In this document: piece after piece, positions 42,659 through 52,384 of the stretch | Numbering within the stretch: the first letter of the stretch is position 1 | Layout of the letters: the number at the start of each line of letters is the position of its first letter | Assembly (NCBI GenBank): GCA_050331715.1 | Contig: JBHJGO010000046.1 | Span: 10,184-74,183 of the forward strand | Length of the DNA: 64,000 nucleotides | Direction of reading: 5' to 3' | Source of the DNA: JBHJGO01 sp050331715 | GTDB taxonomy: Bacteria > Cyanobacteriota > Cyanobacteriia > Cyanobacteriales > Microcoleaceae | The notes under the pieces: generated by a model | The model's input: only the letters and a program-made list of their open reading frames with translations | What the model was told of the DNA's origin: nothing | The model's database searches: none | Program-made: the position numbers and the translations under genes

Positions 42659-42805
42659 TAACAATTCCGCAAAGATTTACATATTTTGTTTGGCATTTTC
42701 TCATTGGCCCCCCAGATTCAGACGGGAATTGTCTAAAGTGGGTTCTAACAGCGGCAGAATTTCTTGACTCGATTTCTTGATTAAATCTCCTGATTTCAGG
42801 GCAAT

Positions 42806-43846
42806 ATGCTGGACATCCTTCAGGATTGGGCGAGCGGATCTGAACCCAAACCCCATCAATTGGAGCACCTTACAAACCTGGCGCTAGCCGATTCCAGTCG
42901 AATGAAAGCCTTCGACCTTGATCCAGCTCACGCCTCAACGTATATTCACCAACAATCAAACCTGTTTTGTTCCGTCTGTCGGGCAGACATTCAGTTGCCT
43001 CAACTTCCGGGTTGGGAAAGGTTGCTCTGGCAATTGTGGTTACCCCTGACAACCCAGTTAATCGATCTCTATCGTCTTCTGGGTCGCCCCTTAATTCAGG
43101 GAATTTTGGGAGGTCAAGGCACTGGAAAAACAACCCTTTCCCAGGCGTTATCCAGTTTGCTGAGCTTTCAAGGATATCGAGCTGTCAGCCTGTCAATCGA
43201 CGATCTCTACAAAAGCTACAAGGAGCGGGAATACCTGCGCCAGATTGATCCGCGTCTAGTCTGGCGTGGCCCCCCCGGAACCCATGACATTGAGACCGGG
43301 CTTCAGGTTCTACAACAGTTGAAACAGGCTCAATCCGGAGACTTGATAGCAATCCCACGATTTGACAAGTCCCTCTGGCAAGGAGCAGGGGATCGGGTTG
43401 AGCCAGAAATAGTCAGCCCTGGGGATATTGTTCTGTTTGAGGGATGGTTTGTGGGGTGTCGTCCGATTGATTCAATTAAATTTGAGGCTGCACCTGCGCC
43501 AATTGTCACCGAAGCCGACCAACGGTTTGCCTATGATATGAATTCAGCACTCCAAGCGTATCTGCCGCTCTGGGAAATGCTGGATCAATTGATAGTTCTA
43601 AACCCAGTAGATTACCGACTGTCCAAACAATGGCGAAAACAGGCGGAACAGGAAATGATCCGCCAAGGAAAGTTAGGCATGACAGACCTGGAAATTGAGC
43701 AATTCGTGGACTATTTCTGGAAAGCACTCCATCCAGAGCTATTTATTCTGCCCCTGACACAGAACACTCAAATAACCAATCTAGTTATCGAAATCAACGC
43801 AGATCACTCCATCAGCAAAATCTACCGACCCAATCTCAATCAATAG
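42806..43846 (+). CDS. D-glycerate 3-kinase (plant/cyanobacterial type)
   Basis: Phosphorylates glycerate to 3-phosphoglycerate, the last step of the photorespiratory cycle. The P-loop is GILGGQGTGKTTLSQAL near residue 105. Next come LSIDDLYKSYKEREYL and the RGPPGTHDIETG motif, characteristic of the GLYK family, then FEGWFVGCRP. Length of 346 residues fits the cyanobacterial enzyme, which lacks the transit peptide of plants. The stop codon lies within a heptanucleotide repeat. No operon partner is evident; ppk1 follows about 220 bases later. Confidence 0.92.
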   Translation: MLDILQDWASGSEPKPHQLEHLTNLALADSSRMKAFDLDPAHASTYIHQQSNLFCSVCRADIQLPQLPGWERLLWQLWLPLTTQLIDLYRLLGRPLIQGILGGQGTGKTTLSQALSSLLSFQGYRAVSLSIDDLYKSYKEREYLRQIDPRLVWRGPPGTHDIETGLQVLQQLKQAQSGDLIAIPRFDKSLWQGAGDRVEPEIVSPGDIVLFEGWFVGCRPIDSIKFEAAPAPIVTEADQRFAYDMNSALQAYLPLWEMLDQLIVLNPVDYRLSKQWRKQAEQEMIRQGKLGMTDLEIEQFVDYFWKALHPELFILPLTQNTQITNLVIEINADHSISKIYRPNLNQ

Positions 43847-43868
43847 CCAACGACAAATGACAAATAAC
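43841..43868. repeat. Heptanucleotide tandem repeat at the glycerate kinase 3' end
   Basis: Four units read CAATAGC, CAACGAC, AAATGAC and AAATAAC on the plus strand, the complement of the TTNGTYA class. The first contains the stop codon of the glycerate kinase gene. Confidence 0.65.
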
Positions 43869-44065
43869 TTCCTTAACCAAAACTTAACCTCCTTTTTCCC
43901 AAACTTTACCTTCAGGAAATTTAGTTTAATACTCTATTAAATTGGTGATAGCGTCTTTACTAAAGTGATAAAGTGCTCCTAGCATTGAGCGATGCCGTGT
44001 AGTTCGGACTGCCGCAAATTGCTGAGAATTCTTTGCCACTCCAACAAATTTATTTTTTAAAGACT

Positions 44066-46231
44066 ATGACAGAAGCAGAAATGACCAGGTCAATGTATTC
44101 TGGCGAACATACCTCTATTAGTCCTGAGCACCTGTTTAATCGAGAGCTAAGCTGGCTAGAGTTCAATCGTCGTGTTTTGGCCGAAGCGTTTGATTCCCGA
44201 ACTCCCCTACTAGAACGCTTAAAGTTTTTGGGTATTTTCAGCTCGAACCTGGATGAGTTTTTCATGGTTCGAGTTGCAGCGCTGAAGCGCCAGGTGGATA
44301 GAGGTTTTGCGGAACTCACCCATGATGGTCGTACCCCCCAGAAACAACTGGATGAGATCCACGAGCGGTTGCTGCCCATGGTGACTGAGCAACATCAGTT
44401 CTTCGAAAACACCATCAGACCGATGATGAAGTCCCATGGAATTCATCTGGTCAACTACATCGATTTGAACGATGAGCAACGCGGTCATCTGCAACGATAC
44501 TATGATGAGAAGGTTTTCCCTATCCTGACACCGCTAGCAATTGATACAAGCCATCCATTTCCGTTGCTATCCAACCTCAGTTTGAACCTGATGATTGTTC
44601 TCAGAAATGCGGATACCCAAGAGAAGCGCATTGCTAGACTGAAGGTTCCTGGTACTCTCCCTCGGTTTGTTGAACTGCCTGAACATCTGATCCATCCGGA
44701 AAACGGTCAGTCTGTGGTTTGGATGGGTGTTCCTCTGGAGCAGGTTGTGGCTCACAATCTGGAATCTCTTTTCCCTGGTATGGACATCCAGGAGTATCAT
44801 CCCTTCAGAATCACTCGTGATGCAGATGTCTCAATCCAAGAGGAAGAGGGTGATGATCTGATGATCATGATGGAGCAAGAGCTTCGTAAACGTCGGGTTG
44901 GCGGTTCAGTGGTTCGGATTGAGATCAATCCTGGAATGCCCGAATCTACCCGAAAACAGTTATTCCAAGAGCTTGATATCAGACCAGAGGATATCTACCT
45001 GATTGAAGGGTTGCTGAACCTCAAGGATCTAATGTCCTTCCTCGGATTGCCTTTACCCCATTTGAAAGACAAGCCCTGGACACCACTGCCACCCAGATGG
45101 TTACAAGAGGGCATTCAGGTCATCGAGTCTCCGACAGGAGAAATCCAGAAGGACATGTTTTCGATTATTCGTGAGCGTGATGTCCTGGTACATTATCCCT
45201 ACCAGTCCTTTGCAACGACAGCGCAGGTTTTTCTTGAGCAGGCGGCTCGCGATCCTGACGTTCTAGGAATTAAGATGACGCTTTACCGGACATCTAGTGA
45301 TTCCCCAATTCTGCGTTCTCTGATTACAGCGGCGGAGAATGAGAAGCAGGTTGCGGTATTGGTCGAACTGAAAGCTCGATTTGACGAAGAGAACAATATT
45401 CAGTGGGCTCGTAAGCTTGAGAGCAACAGCATTCATGTTGTCTACGGGGTTGCTGGTCTGAAAACCCACACCAAGACCATTATGGTTGTTCGTCAAGAAG
45501 AGGATGGAATCCGTCGGTACGTCTACATCGGAACCGGAAACTTTAACCCTAAGACGGCAAAGCTCTATGTCGATATGGGATTTATGAGTTGTCGGCGGGA
45601 ACTAGGTGAGGATTTGACCGATCTGTTCAATTTCCTCACTGGCTATTCTCGCCAGCAATCCTATCGCAAGCTGTTGATCGCTCCGGTGAATATGCGCGAT
45701 CGCTTCCTAGGTATGATCCGGCGGGAAATTGACCACGCCCACAATGGCCGAGGTGGACGAATCGTTGCAAAGATGAATTCTCTGGTGGATACAAAGATGA
45801 TTGCAGCTTTGTATGAAGCCTCTCAAGCAGGCGTTACGATTGATTTGATTGTGCGAGGGATCTGTTGCTTGCGTCCCGGAGTCCCAGGCGTCAGCGATAA
45901 TATCAAGGTCATCAGTGTTGTTGGCCGCTTCCTAGAGCATTCCCGTATCTTTTACTTCCTCAATGGTGGGGCAGAGGAGGTTTACATTGGCTCCGCCGAT
46001 TGGATGCATCGGAACCTGGATCGTCGAGTCGAAGCAGTTGTACCGATTGAAGACCCTGAACTGATTAAGGATGTGCAGGAAGTTCTGGGTGTTCTGCTCT
46101 CAGACAACCGTCAAGCCTGGGATTTACAACCTGATGGCCAATATATTCAGCGTCATCCGTCTGAAAATTCCTCGGAACTCGGTTCCCACAGTATCTTCAT
46201 GCAGAATGCGGCTAAAGAGTTAAAGGGCTAA
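44066..46231 (+). CDS. ppk1: Polyphosphate kinase 1
   Basis: Makes polyphosphate from ATP, reversibly. The N-domain begins FNRELSWLEFNRRVL and SNLDEFFMVRVAALKRQ. The core contains KMTLYRTSSDSPI, LVELKARFDEENNI with conserved Arg, VVYGVAGLKTHTK with the phosphoacceptor His, and YIGTGNFNP. The second catalytic His region is RFLEHSRIFYF, with EVYIGSADWMHRNLDRRVE following. I choose the ATG at 44066 (721 aa) over the TTG at 44033. A strong hairpin follows the stop. Not near a ppx gene. Confidence 0.96.
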   Translation: MTEAEMTRSMYSGEHTSISPEHLFNRELSWLEFNRRVLAEAFDSRTPLLERLKFLGIFSSNLDEFFMVRVAALKRQVDRGFAELTHDGRTPQKQLDEIHERLLPMVTEQHQFFENTIRPMMKSHGIHLVNYIDLNDEQRGHLQRYYDEKVFPILTPLAIDTSHPFPLLSNLSLNLMIVLRNADTQEKRIARLKVPGTLPRFVELPEHLIHPENGQSVVWMGVPLEQVVAHNLESLFPGMDIQEYHPFRITRDADVSIQEEEGDDLMIMMEQELRKRRVGGSVVRIEINPGMPESTRKQLFQELDIRPEDIYLIEGLLNLKDLMSFLGLPLPHLKDKPWTPLPPRWLQEGIQVIESPTGEIQKDMFSIIRERDVLVHYPYQSFATTAQVFLEQAARDPDVLGIKMTLYRTSSDSPILRSLITAAENEKQVAVLVELKARFDEENNIQWARKLESNSIHVVYGVAGLKTHTKTIMVVRQEEDGIRRYVYIGTGNFNPKTAKLYVDMGFMSCRRELGEDLTDLFNFLTGYSRQQSYRKLLIAPVNMRDRFLGMIRREIDHAHNGRGGRIVAKMNSLVDTKMIAALYEASQAGVTIDLIVRGICCLRPGVPGVSDNIKVISVVGRFLEHSRIFYFLNGGAEEVYIGSADWMHRNLDRRVEAVVPIEDPELIKDVQEVLGVLLSDNRQAWDLQPDGQYIQRHPSENSSELGSHSIFMQNAAKELKG

Positions 46232-46277
46232 TTTGTTGCGGTTGTTCCGTTAGTTTCTGTTAAATCTGTCAACCCTT

Positions 46278-46298
46278 GGGGCGAGGTCACCTCGCCCC
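46278..46298. terminator. Hairpin between ppk1 and the NDH-2 gene
   Basis: A perfect 9 bp GGGGCGAGG/CCTCGCCCC stem with a TCA loop lies 46 bases past the ppk1 stop, between two convergent genes. A T-rich stretch follows on the plus strand. A related GGGGCGAG/CTCGCCCC hairpin occurs at 51637. Confidence 0.7.
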
Positions 46299-46336
46299 TT
46301 CTGTAGTTTTCACTGCTAGTCGTTGCCGACTAGTTG

Positions 46337-47533
46337 TCACCGCTGAGTCATTAACTCCTGCAACGGTCGAGTCATCCAATTAAAAGCTACTTTAACCTGA
46401 TGCTCCAAAGTGGGTAAGCGATAGAGATAGACCAACCGGCGAGCTAGATGGGCCAACTGACCCTCCAGCTTCACACCTAGCCCTGTTAGAGTGGCATTGT
46501 CAACTCCCAGGGTCATCATCTCACCCAGACTTTGATAGCGGAAGGGCAGCAATGGCCGATGGGTTATCGAGGCCCAGATATTCCACCCCACATAATCTGC
46601 CTGCTGTAGGGCAGCCTGAGCCGTATTGGGAACCTGTTGCCCCTGGACATCCTTACAGCTTGCCGCATCGCCAAGGGCAAAAATTTCTGGATGTTCTAAG
46701 ACCTGAAGAGTCGGGGAAGTGAGCAATTGATCCCGTTCATTCTTCGGCATAGATAGGGAATTAATCACGTCTGCCACGCGAGTTCCCACTGTACACAGAA
46801 CAACATCAACTGGAATTTCATCTACCTGACCTCGATACTCCAGGGTGAGGGTTTCTGGTGTAATCGATTGGACGCTTGTCTCCAAATCTAACCAAATCTG
46901 CCGCTCCTGTAGAGCCTTCTGTGCTGCGTCTCGGTTAAACTCCGGCGATCCCCGTAGAATGCCGTCACTCCGCTCAATCACTCGCAAACGGCCTCGCGCC
47001 TGCAAGCGATCCGCCAACTTGCAAGCTAGTTCAACCCCGCTGTAACCTGCACCTACAACTGCAACTCGAATCTTATCCGCTTGACTTGCTTCTAAAATTC
47101 TCAGTCGTTCCTCAAGTCGATGTGCATCCTCAATGGTTCGGAAGGGAATCGCATATTCGGCTGCACCGGGCACAATTTCCAACGGTGTCTCGCCTCCCAT
47201 AGCGAGCACCAGATAGTCGTAGGATAGCTCAGTGTTATCGGTCAGGTGCACCTGTCGAGCGTCAGAATTGATCTGTTTAACGGTGCCCTGATGGAACCGA
47301 ATGTTGGTTTCTTGTAGCAGTTGCTCAAAGCTGGGGGCAATTTCCCAATCCTGCAACTCTCCTGTGATCAGTTCATACAACAGGGGAGAAAATAGGAAGC
47401 GATCGCGCTGATCGACGAGGACAATTTCTGGCTGCTCTGGTTGCTGCCAGGGAAGACGGCTGAGGCGTAGGGCAGTGTAGAGTCCACCAAAGCCGCCACC
47501 TAGGATGCAAATACGATTCGGTTGTTCAGTCAT
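46337..47533 (-). CDS. Type II NADH dehydrogenase-like FAD oxidoreductase
   Basis: A single-subunit, non-proton-pumping NAD(P)H:quinone oxidoreductase candidate. The FAD site is ICILGGGFGGLYTALRLS at the N-terminus and the NAD(P)H site is VAVVGAGYSGVELACKLA near residue 160. Further FAD contact is in EIFALGDAASC, followed by NTAQAALQQADYV. Length of 398 residues fits cyanobacterial Ndb proteins. The C-terminus (HLARRLVYLYRLPTLEHQVKV) could attach to the membrane. Convergent with ppk1. A redox-sensing rather than respiratory role is known for such enzymes in Synechocystis; which applies here is not visible. Confidence 0.9.
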   Translation of the reverse strand: MTEQPNRICILGGGFGGLYTALRLSRLPWQQPEQPEIVLVDQRDRFLFSPLLYELITGELQDWEIAPSFEQLLQETNIRFHQGTVKQINSDARQVHLTDNTELSYDYLVLAMGGETPLEIVPGAAEYAIPFRTIEDAHRLEERLRILEASQADKIRVAVVGAGYSGVELACKLADRLQARGRLRVIERSDGILRGSPEFNRDAAQKALQERQIWLDLETSVQSITPETLTLEYRGQVDEIPVDVVLCTVGTRVADVINSLSMPKNERDQLLTSPTLQVLEHPEIFALGDAASCKDVQGQQVPNTAQAALQQADYVGWNIWASITHRPLLPFRYQSLGEMMTLGVDNATLTGLGVKLEGQLAHLARRLVYLYRLPTLEHQVKVAFNWMTRPLQELMTQR

Positions 47534-47674
47534 GGTTACAAAGGGGAAAGAAGATTACCCGTAAATGGAACAAATCAGCGACAGTGAAAAAATGACTGCT
47601 CACACAACACCTAATAGGATAGCAACTGTCCTATTCAATTTGCTTCAATTTGCTTTCGGTGGAATTTAGATCAT

Positions 47675-49180
47675 TCAGTTCTGAAAAAAATCCACTAACC
47701 ATTGCTTGACATGATAGGTGGCGCGGCAGTCATCTTCGTTATAGCGGACAATCGTATCAAGTAACGTTCGGTCACCGGTCTTGAGCCATTGTTGATACCA
47801 ATACACGCACTGGGCTCCGTTGGCGTTGGGGTCGTGCCAGCGAAACCCCATCCACTGGGCAATCGGTTTCAAAGCATAGCTTTCAACGGGTAATGTCACA
47901 CTAGAAACCACCTTCTGATGAATATCAACAAGACGTCGCAATAGCGGTTGCCACAGGTAGGAGGGGGTATTGTAGCGCCTGGCTAACCGTTGGATTGTTT
48001 TGAATTCATACTCGCAAAAATGGTAGATGGGGGCAACCGGATATCGCCAAACCAACTCCAAAAAAGCTTGCCAGGTATTAGCTTCATCCTCTGGATTCTC
48101 TGCTAGACAGGCATGAAACACCTGGGTTTGGGTGCGATGATCAACCACTAACACCCCATGCAAATAATCCAGATTCAATTCCGGCTGCGCTTCAATATCA
48201 AAATAGAGTTCAACTGGAGCAGAACCAATCCAACGGGATGAGGAGATCGCTGCGGCAGAGTTGCCATTGATAACGCTGGAATGGAGCCTGATAGCACGAT
48301 CTTGCCAGGTCGCCTGGGCCTGTTGGATCACCTGAGCTGCAGTACTATCAGAAAACTCTGGATAGGTTTCTAATGCCGCTGGCGTTGTTTGGGCCAGTGC
48401 TTCAACTGTGAGCAGATTCAACGTTTGCAAACGACCATAACGGTTGGGTGTAACCCCAGGCAACAGGGACAAGTGCTGTTGGTGACTGGCCGCCTGATGA
48501 CAACTCTGATGCCACTGACACAAACTGCATTTCTGTCGGGCAATAAACACCTCCGGTTCCTGTTGTTGCTGCAACATTTGAATCTGCTCCATCAAAATCT
48601 CCTGCATTTGAGGTAGACGTTGATTGAGATTCACATTGTATAACCCTTTTTCCCGTAATATCAGTTGAGCCGTTTTCGGAAAAACGCCTTGCACAACTGC
48701 CAGAATTTCTGCATGAAACGCGGCAACAATTTGATAATCCAGTTTCGGTCGCTTGCCTAAACGAATATCGAGCGGAACATAGCTCCAATTCCCAAAAATA
48801 GAATAACCAGGTTGTTTTACCAATAGATCAGGACGGCTAACAACTGTGATTTCAGTGCTATTCGGTAGCCATTGGAGGGGATAGAGTTGATCCGCTATCA
48901 CCGCCAGTACCCCTTTAGCGATTTGCTCAACTCCTGTTTGCATCAACTCCAGGGTCGTCTGGACTCCTGCGACTTCTTCCGTTTCTGCTAATGAATTCGT
49001 GGCAGGTTTTTCATAGACATGATCAGCAAGAACACTCCGTTGAAAATCAGCGCTATCCTGCTTGAGTTTGATCAAGAAATCGCTAGGAGGTTGTTTCTGA
49101 TCCGGATCTCCAAAGACATCTAGAAAAACGCGGCGAGGGCATCGCTGATAGAAAAGGAGCTGCTGATCAGTGACTATCAT
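47675..49180 (-). CDS. TM0106-family RecB-like nuclease with RNase H-like domain
   Basis: The N-terminal half resembles the RecB/Cas4 nuclease fold, with an N-terminal Cys in YQRCPRRVFLD, the nuclease motif around SRPDLLVKQPGYSIFGNW then VPLDIRLGKRPK, and a Cys cluster (CSLCQWHQSC) that together with the first Cys may hold an iron-sulphur cluster. The C-terminal ~190 residues look like an RNase H-like exonuclease domain (LYFDIEAQPELN, HFCEYEFKTIQRL, VRYNEDDCRATY). Length is 501. There are no cas genes or CRISPR repeats nearby, so this is a stand-alone member; function unknown. Confidence 0.82.
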   Translation of the reverse strand: MIVTDQQLLFYQRCPRRVFLDVFGDPDQKQPPSDFLIKLKQDSADFQRSVLADHVYEKPATNSLAETEEVAGVQTTLELMQTGVEQIAKGVLAVIADQLYPLQWLPNSTEITVVSRPDLLVKQPGYSIFGNWSYVPLDIRLGKRPKLDYQIVAAFHAEILAVVQGVFPKTAQLILREKGLYNVNLNQRLPQMQEILMEQIQMLQQQQEPEVFIARQKCSLCQWHQSCHQAASHQQHLSLLPGVTPNRYGRLQTLNLLTVEALAQTTPAALETYPEFSDSTAAQVIQQAQATWQDRAIRLHSSVINGNSAAAISSSRWIGSAPVELYFDIEAQPELNLDYLHGVLVVDHRTQTQVFHACLAENPEDEANTWQAFLELVWRYPVAPIYHFCEYEFKTIQRLARRYNTPSYLWQPLLRRLVDIHQKVVSSVTLPVESYALKPIAQWMGFRWHDPNANGAQCVYWYQQWLKTGDRTLLDTIVRYNEDDCRATYHVKQWLVDFFQN

Positions 49181-49271
49181 GAACGACTAAAGTACATCTG
49201 TCTAATTGTTTCGGATTATTGGGTAGCCTTTCCAGGTCTATTGAGGTACGGATTTGGGAGGTTGATTCTGA

Positions 49272-51368
49272 TTATTTCCTGAATTCTAACTCCCAAACTA
49301 AAATACTGCTATTTGGATCACTGCTGACTAAATGTTCACCATCTGGGGTGAACATCACAGGAGCAGACCCTGAAAGGACTGCCAGAGCAGTTCCCAGAGG
49401 TTGATGAGCATCTAAACTCCAGAGCCGAATGGTGCCATCTGAACTGCCACTGGCCAACAGCTTACCATCCGGACTCATTGCAACAGAGTGAACCGCTGCG
49501 GTATGGCCAATGCAGATTTTAAGCAGTTCCTCCGTATGCAGGTTCCATAACCGAACCGTACAATCACGACTCCCACTGACAATCATCGATTGATCCGGTG
49601 TGAAGGCCAGACAGGTCACACTATTGGTATGCCCGGTCAAAGTTTTCAGACTGTGCCACTGACCGAAGCGCCAGATTTTAATCAATCCATCGGCCCCGCC
49701 GCTGGCAAATAGGCTAGTTTGCGGCGTTGAATTTCTCCGACGAATGGGAGAAGAGTCGATCTCCATCGGTATGTGGGGAAAGGTGACGCAAAGCACCGTA
49801 TCTGAATGTTCAGCTAGCCGACAGAGCAACTCTCCATTGCGCTGGTTCCAGAGTTTGATCGTATGGTCGGCACTGCCACTGGCAATTAATTTTCCGTCTG
49901 GACTGTAGGCCACAGAATAAATTGCACCGCAGCGATGACTGTAGGGGGAACCCGTATGGCTGAAAAACCGATCCACCATCTGGCGAGAGTTGAGATTCCA
50001 GGCCAGAATGGTTCGATCCAGACTGCCACTGACCAAGCGCTGACCATTGGGGCTCATGGTAATTGACTTAATGCTGCGACAATGGCCCAGAAATCGATGC
50101 AATAGTTGTCCCGTTTTCAGATTCCAGAGGCGAATCGTGCTGTCGGCACTGCCACTGGCGAGAATATAACCCTTCGGGCCAATCTCAATGGCTTCAACCG
50201 TCGCGCCATGACCGGAAAAAATCCTGGCAACTCGACCGACGATGGTGGATCGGAACTGGGTTGAGGGTTGAGTAAAAGGTTGAGCATCTGTCAAGTGAAG
50301 CTGGATGGATGGATGCAGCATCGGAGCAATACCCAACCCTGCTAACTGTTTCAGCGGTTCACTCACCGTCGCATAGAATTCCGCCTGTTGATTTCGATAG
50401 GCTTCTACCTGTACCGCCGCGATAATTTTCAGGGGTGAGGGGGGCTCGACCTTGGAGGGGGTAGAAAGATTCTGTAGATCGTGAATGACGGCAGAGGCAG
50501 ACTGGTACCGATCCTGAGCCACATCCTGAACCAACTCGCTCAGGATACGGTGGAGATGCTGGCTAATGGTCTTGCCCTGTCGCCGTAGATGAGACTCCCA
50601 AATTAATTCGCCACTGTAGGCATCAAATAAATCGTTGGGGGCAACCTGAGTCAGCAGGTGCAAGCAGGTCATGCCCAAACTGTACAAATCACTGGAAGGA
50701 TAGGCTTTTCCAGCCCGAATTTGCTCCAAAGGGGCATAGCCAATCGTGCCAATCAGGGTTCCCGTTTTAGGGTGAAATAAATCCTCGCTGTATTTTGCAC
50801 CGCCGAAATCAACCAGCACCAATTTTTGATCGGATTTTCGTCGGATAATATTTTCTGGCTTGATATCCCGATGAATCACCTGATGCTGGTGAATAAAGTC
50901 CAGAACAGGCAATAAATCAGACAGCAGTGCAATAATTTTTGCTTCACTAAATGGGCCGATTGTATCCAACTCTTGTAGTAGGGTCAGACCTTCAATGAAT
51001 TGCTGAGCCAGATACAGACAACCATCCGCTTCAAACGTATCCAACAGGGTCGGAATTTGGTCGTGGCTACCCAACTCCCGTAATCGTAAAGCTTCCTGGG
51101 TAAACAGCTCCGTAGCCTTCTGTCGAGTAATTGGGGATTGGGATTGGGGAAAGAATTGCTTGAGAACACATGGGGTCTTCAACTTTCCCTGGGCATGATC
51201 CATCGCTAGAAAGGTGCGACCCATGCCCCCACCCCCAATTGGCAGGATTGCGGAAAAACGGCCCTGGAGTAGTAACTTGGAACCACAGGTGCTACAGCGT
51301 GAGGCGGTTTGATGATCTTCAGGAGAATTCTGAGGACAGGGACATCGGGGATTGAGACAGTAGCTCAT
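49272..51368 (-). CDS. Ser/Thr protein kinase with seven WD40 repeats
   Basis: A eukaryotic-like kinase typical of cyanobacteria. The N-terminus is a Cys-rich zinc-ribbon-like stretch (YCLNPRCPCPQN and CSTCGSKLL). The kinase domain follows with a Gly loop (GGGGMGRTFLAMD), VIHRDIKPENII, VDFGGAKY and GYAPLEQI, all catalytic residues intact. After a linker, seven WD40 repeats from about residue 395 form a complete propeller (repeated LASGSADSTIRLWNL-like ends). I start at the ATG at 51368 (698 aa) because the Cys-rich motif begins there; an in-frame ATG lies 33 bases earlier. Transcribed alone. Confidence 0.92.
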   Translation of the reverse strand: MSYCLNPRCPCPQNSPEDHQTASRCSTCGSKLLLQGRFSAILPIGGGGMGRTFLAMDHAQGKLKTPCVLKQFFPQSQSPITRQKATELFTQEALRLRELGSHDQIPTLLDTFEADGCLYLAQQFIEGLTLLQELDTIGPFSEAKIIALLSDLLPVLDFIHQHQVIHRDIKPENIIRRKSDQKLVLVDFGGAKYSEDLFHPKTGTLIGTIGYAPLEQIRAGKAYPSSDLYSLGMTCLHLLTQVAPNDLFDAYSGELIWESHLRRQGKTISQHLHRILSELVQDVAQDRYQSASAVIHDLQNLSTPSKVEPPSPLKIIAAVQVEAYRNQQAEFYATVSEPLKQLAGLGIAPMLHPSIQLHLTDAQPFTQPSTQFRSTIVGRVARIFSGHGATVEAIEIGPKGYILASGSADSTIRLWNLKTGQLLHRFLGHCRSIKSITMSPNGQRLVSGSLDRTILAWNLNSRQMVDRFFSHTGSPYSHRCGAIYSVAYSPDGKLIASGSADHTIKLWNQRNGELLCRLAEHSDTVLCVTFPHIPMEIDSSPIRRRNSTPQTSLFASGGADGLIKIWRFGQWHSLKTLTGHTNSVTCLAFTPDQSMIVSGSRDCTVRLWNLHTEELLKICIGHTAAVHSVAMSPDGKLLASGSSDGTIRLWSLDAHQPLGTALAVLSGSAPVMFTPDGEHLVSSDPNSSILVWELEFRK

Positions 51369-51751
51369 GTTGGCAGGACTCACCCAGAGGCAGAGACACA
51401 AACTGTAGCAAGTTCTGCTGGTGAACTTACATCTCCTTATTATTCTTCTGTCTCCTCTGCTCCAACCAGATTAGAAGAAAGTTTTAAGATTAACCCTAAC
51501 TTTTGTAAACACTTTTATGAACAACTGGTTCCCAACACCTCATTTGTGGTGATATTTGATCTTCGGCGCGGTGATTACCTGGGGAACAGCTTATCCGTCA
51601 CGTCGGTTCGTACTTGCAAATTTAGGCATAAATGTAGGGGCGAGACAACCTCGCCCCCAATCAATATCTTGCCCATTCGATTATCACGTTTGAAGAATCG
51701 CAATTTGAAGAATCACAACGATAAAAGCTGAGCGGATTCTCAGCCCCGGCA
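51369..51751. other. Spacer between the rhodanese-like gene and the kinase-WD40 gene
   Basis: 383 bases without a recognisable gene. It contains the hairpin at 51637-51657 and, near the kinase gene, the likely kinase promoter. A 140-codon plus-strand frame starting inside the kinase gene extends through here, but its composition does not look coding. Confidence 0.5.
51637..51657 (-). terminator. Hairpin downstream of the rhodanese-like gene
   Basis: GGGGCGAG and CTCGCCCC form a perfect 8 bp stem around ACAAC. It sits about 95 bases past the stop of the leftward rhodanese-like gene and is nearly identical in its arms to the hairpin at 46278. Confidence 0.5.
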
Positions 51752-52123
51752 CTAGACGATGGCACTAATGGCTTCCACTGGATAACCAACTGCTTTCCAA
51801 GCTTCTACGCCACCTGTTAGCTCTGCAACTTTTGTGTATCCAATTTCCCGGAGCTTGTTAGCTGCAACATGAGCCTGCTCATCGGTTTCAGCATAGAGGT
51901 AGATATCACGATCTTTCTCCAGATTTAGAGGAGCACGATCCGTTAGGGTCTCTACAGGGATAGAAATTGCGCCCTGGATGTGACAAGCATTGAATGCTGC
52001 TAGATCCCGTGCATCAATAATTGTTAGTGCAGGCTCACCCCAATCCAGACGAGTCTTGAGGTCAAAAGCACGAGACTTTTCCTGCATGGGTTCGGGGTTT
52101 GGAATCAGGTTAAAGATTGCCAT
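51752..52123 (-). CDS. Rhodanese-like protein lacking the catalytic cysteine
   Basis: A single rhodanese-fold domain of 123 residues. The conserved DARDLAAFNACHIQGAISIP, then the final GGVEAWKAVGYPVE, define the family. Where an active rhodanese has a Cys-x-x-Gly-x-Arg-Ser loop after the central strand, this protein reads YLYAETDEQAHVAA, with Ala in place of Cys. Sulphurtransferase activity is therefore not expected; a binding or scaffold role is more likely. Cytosolic, no signal peptide. Divergent from the sugar aminotransferase gene, about 260 bases between starts. Confidence 0.88.
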   Translation of the reverse strand: MAIFNLIPNPEPMQEKSRAFDLKTRLDWGEPALTIIDARDLAAFNACHIQGAISIPVETLTDRAPLNLEKDRDIYLYAETDEQAHVAANKLREIGYTKVAELTGGVEAWKAVGYPVEAISAIV

Positions 52124-52384
52124 GATTGATTTGTCCTAAAATTTTTAAATGATCTATTCAGAATTTAACGAAAATTTTATATTTTTGCAAACTTTTATTG
52201 CTGGGGCTTGACACAAATCTTTCCCGCGACATAGGTAGCACTGAACTTACGCCAGCGGATCACCTGAAGCGGTCACCAGGGAATACTAAAGACAAGTTTA
52301 GAAAATTCAAAAATCGCCAGAGAGACTAATTTCCCCAAGTTATGCTGTTGATGCAAATGATACAACCTCACACTGACTGCAACC

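Noticed and set aside
47675..49180. RecB/Cas4-like nuclease as evidence of a CRISPR locus
   Set aside because: No repeat array or other cas genes are present, and the fused RNase H-like domain fits the stand-alone TM0106 family.
51309..51731. 140-codon plus-strand frame over the start of the kinase-WD40 gene
   Set aside because: Begins antisense to a well-supported gene and has unusual composition; it contains a terminator-like hairpin.
52208..52237. TTGACA with a possible -10 upstream of the sugar aminotransferase gene
   Set aside because: The -10 candidates (ATAGGT, TAGGTA) are poor and the leader would be about 145 bases; not enough to call a promoter.
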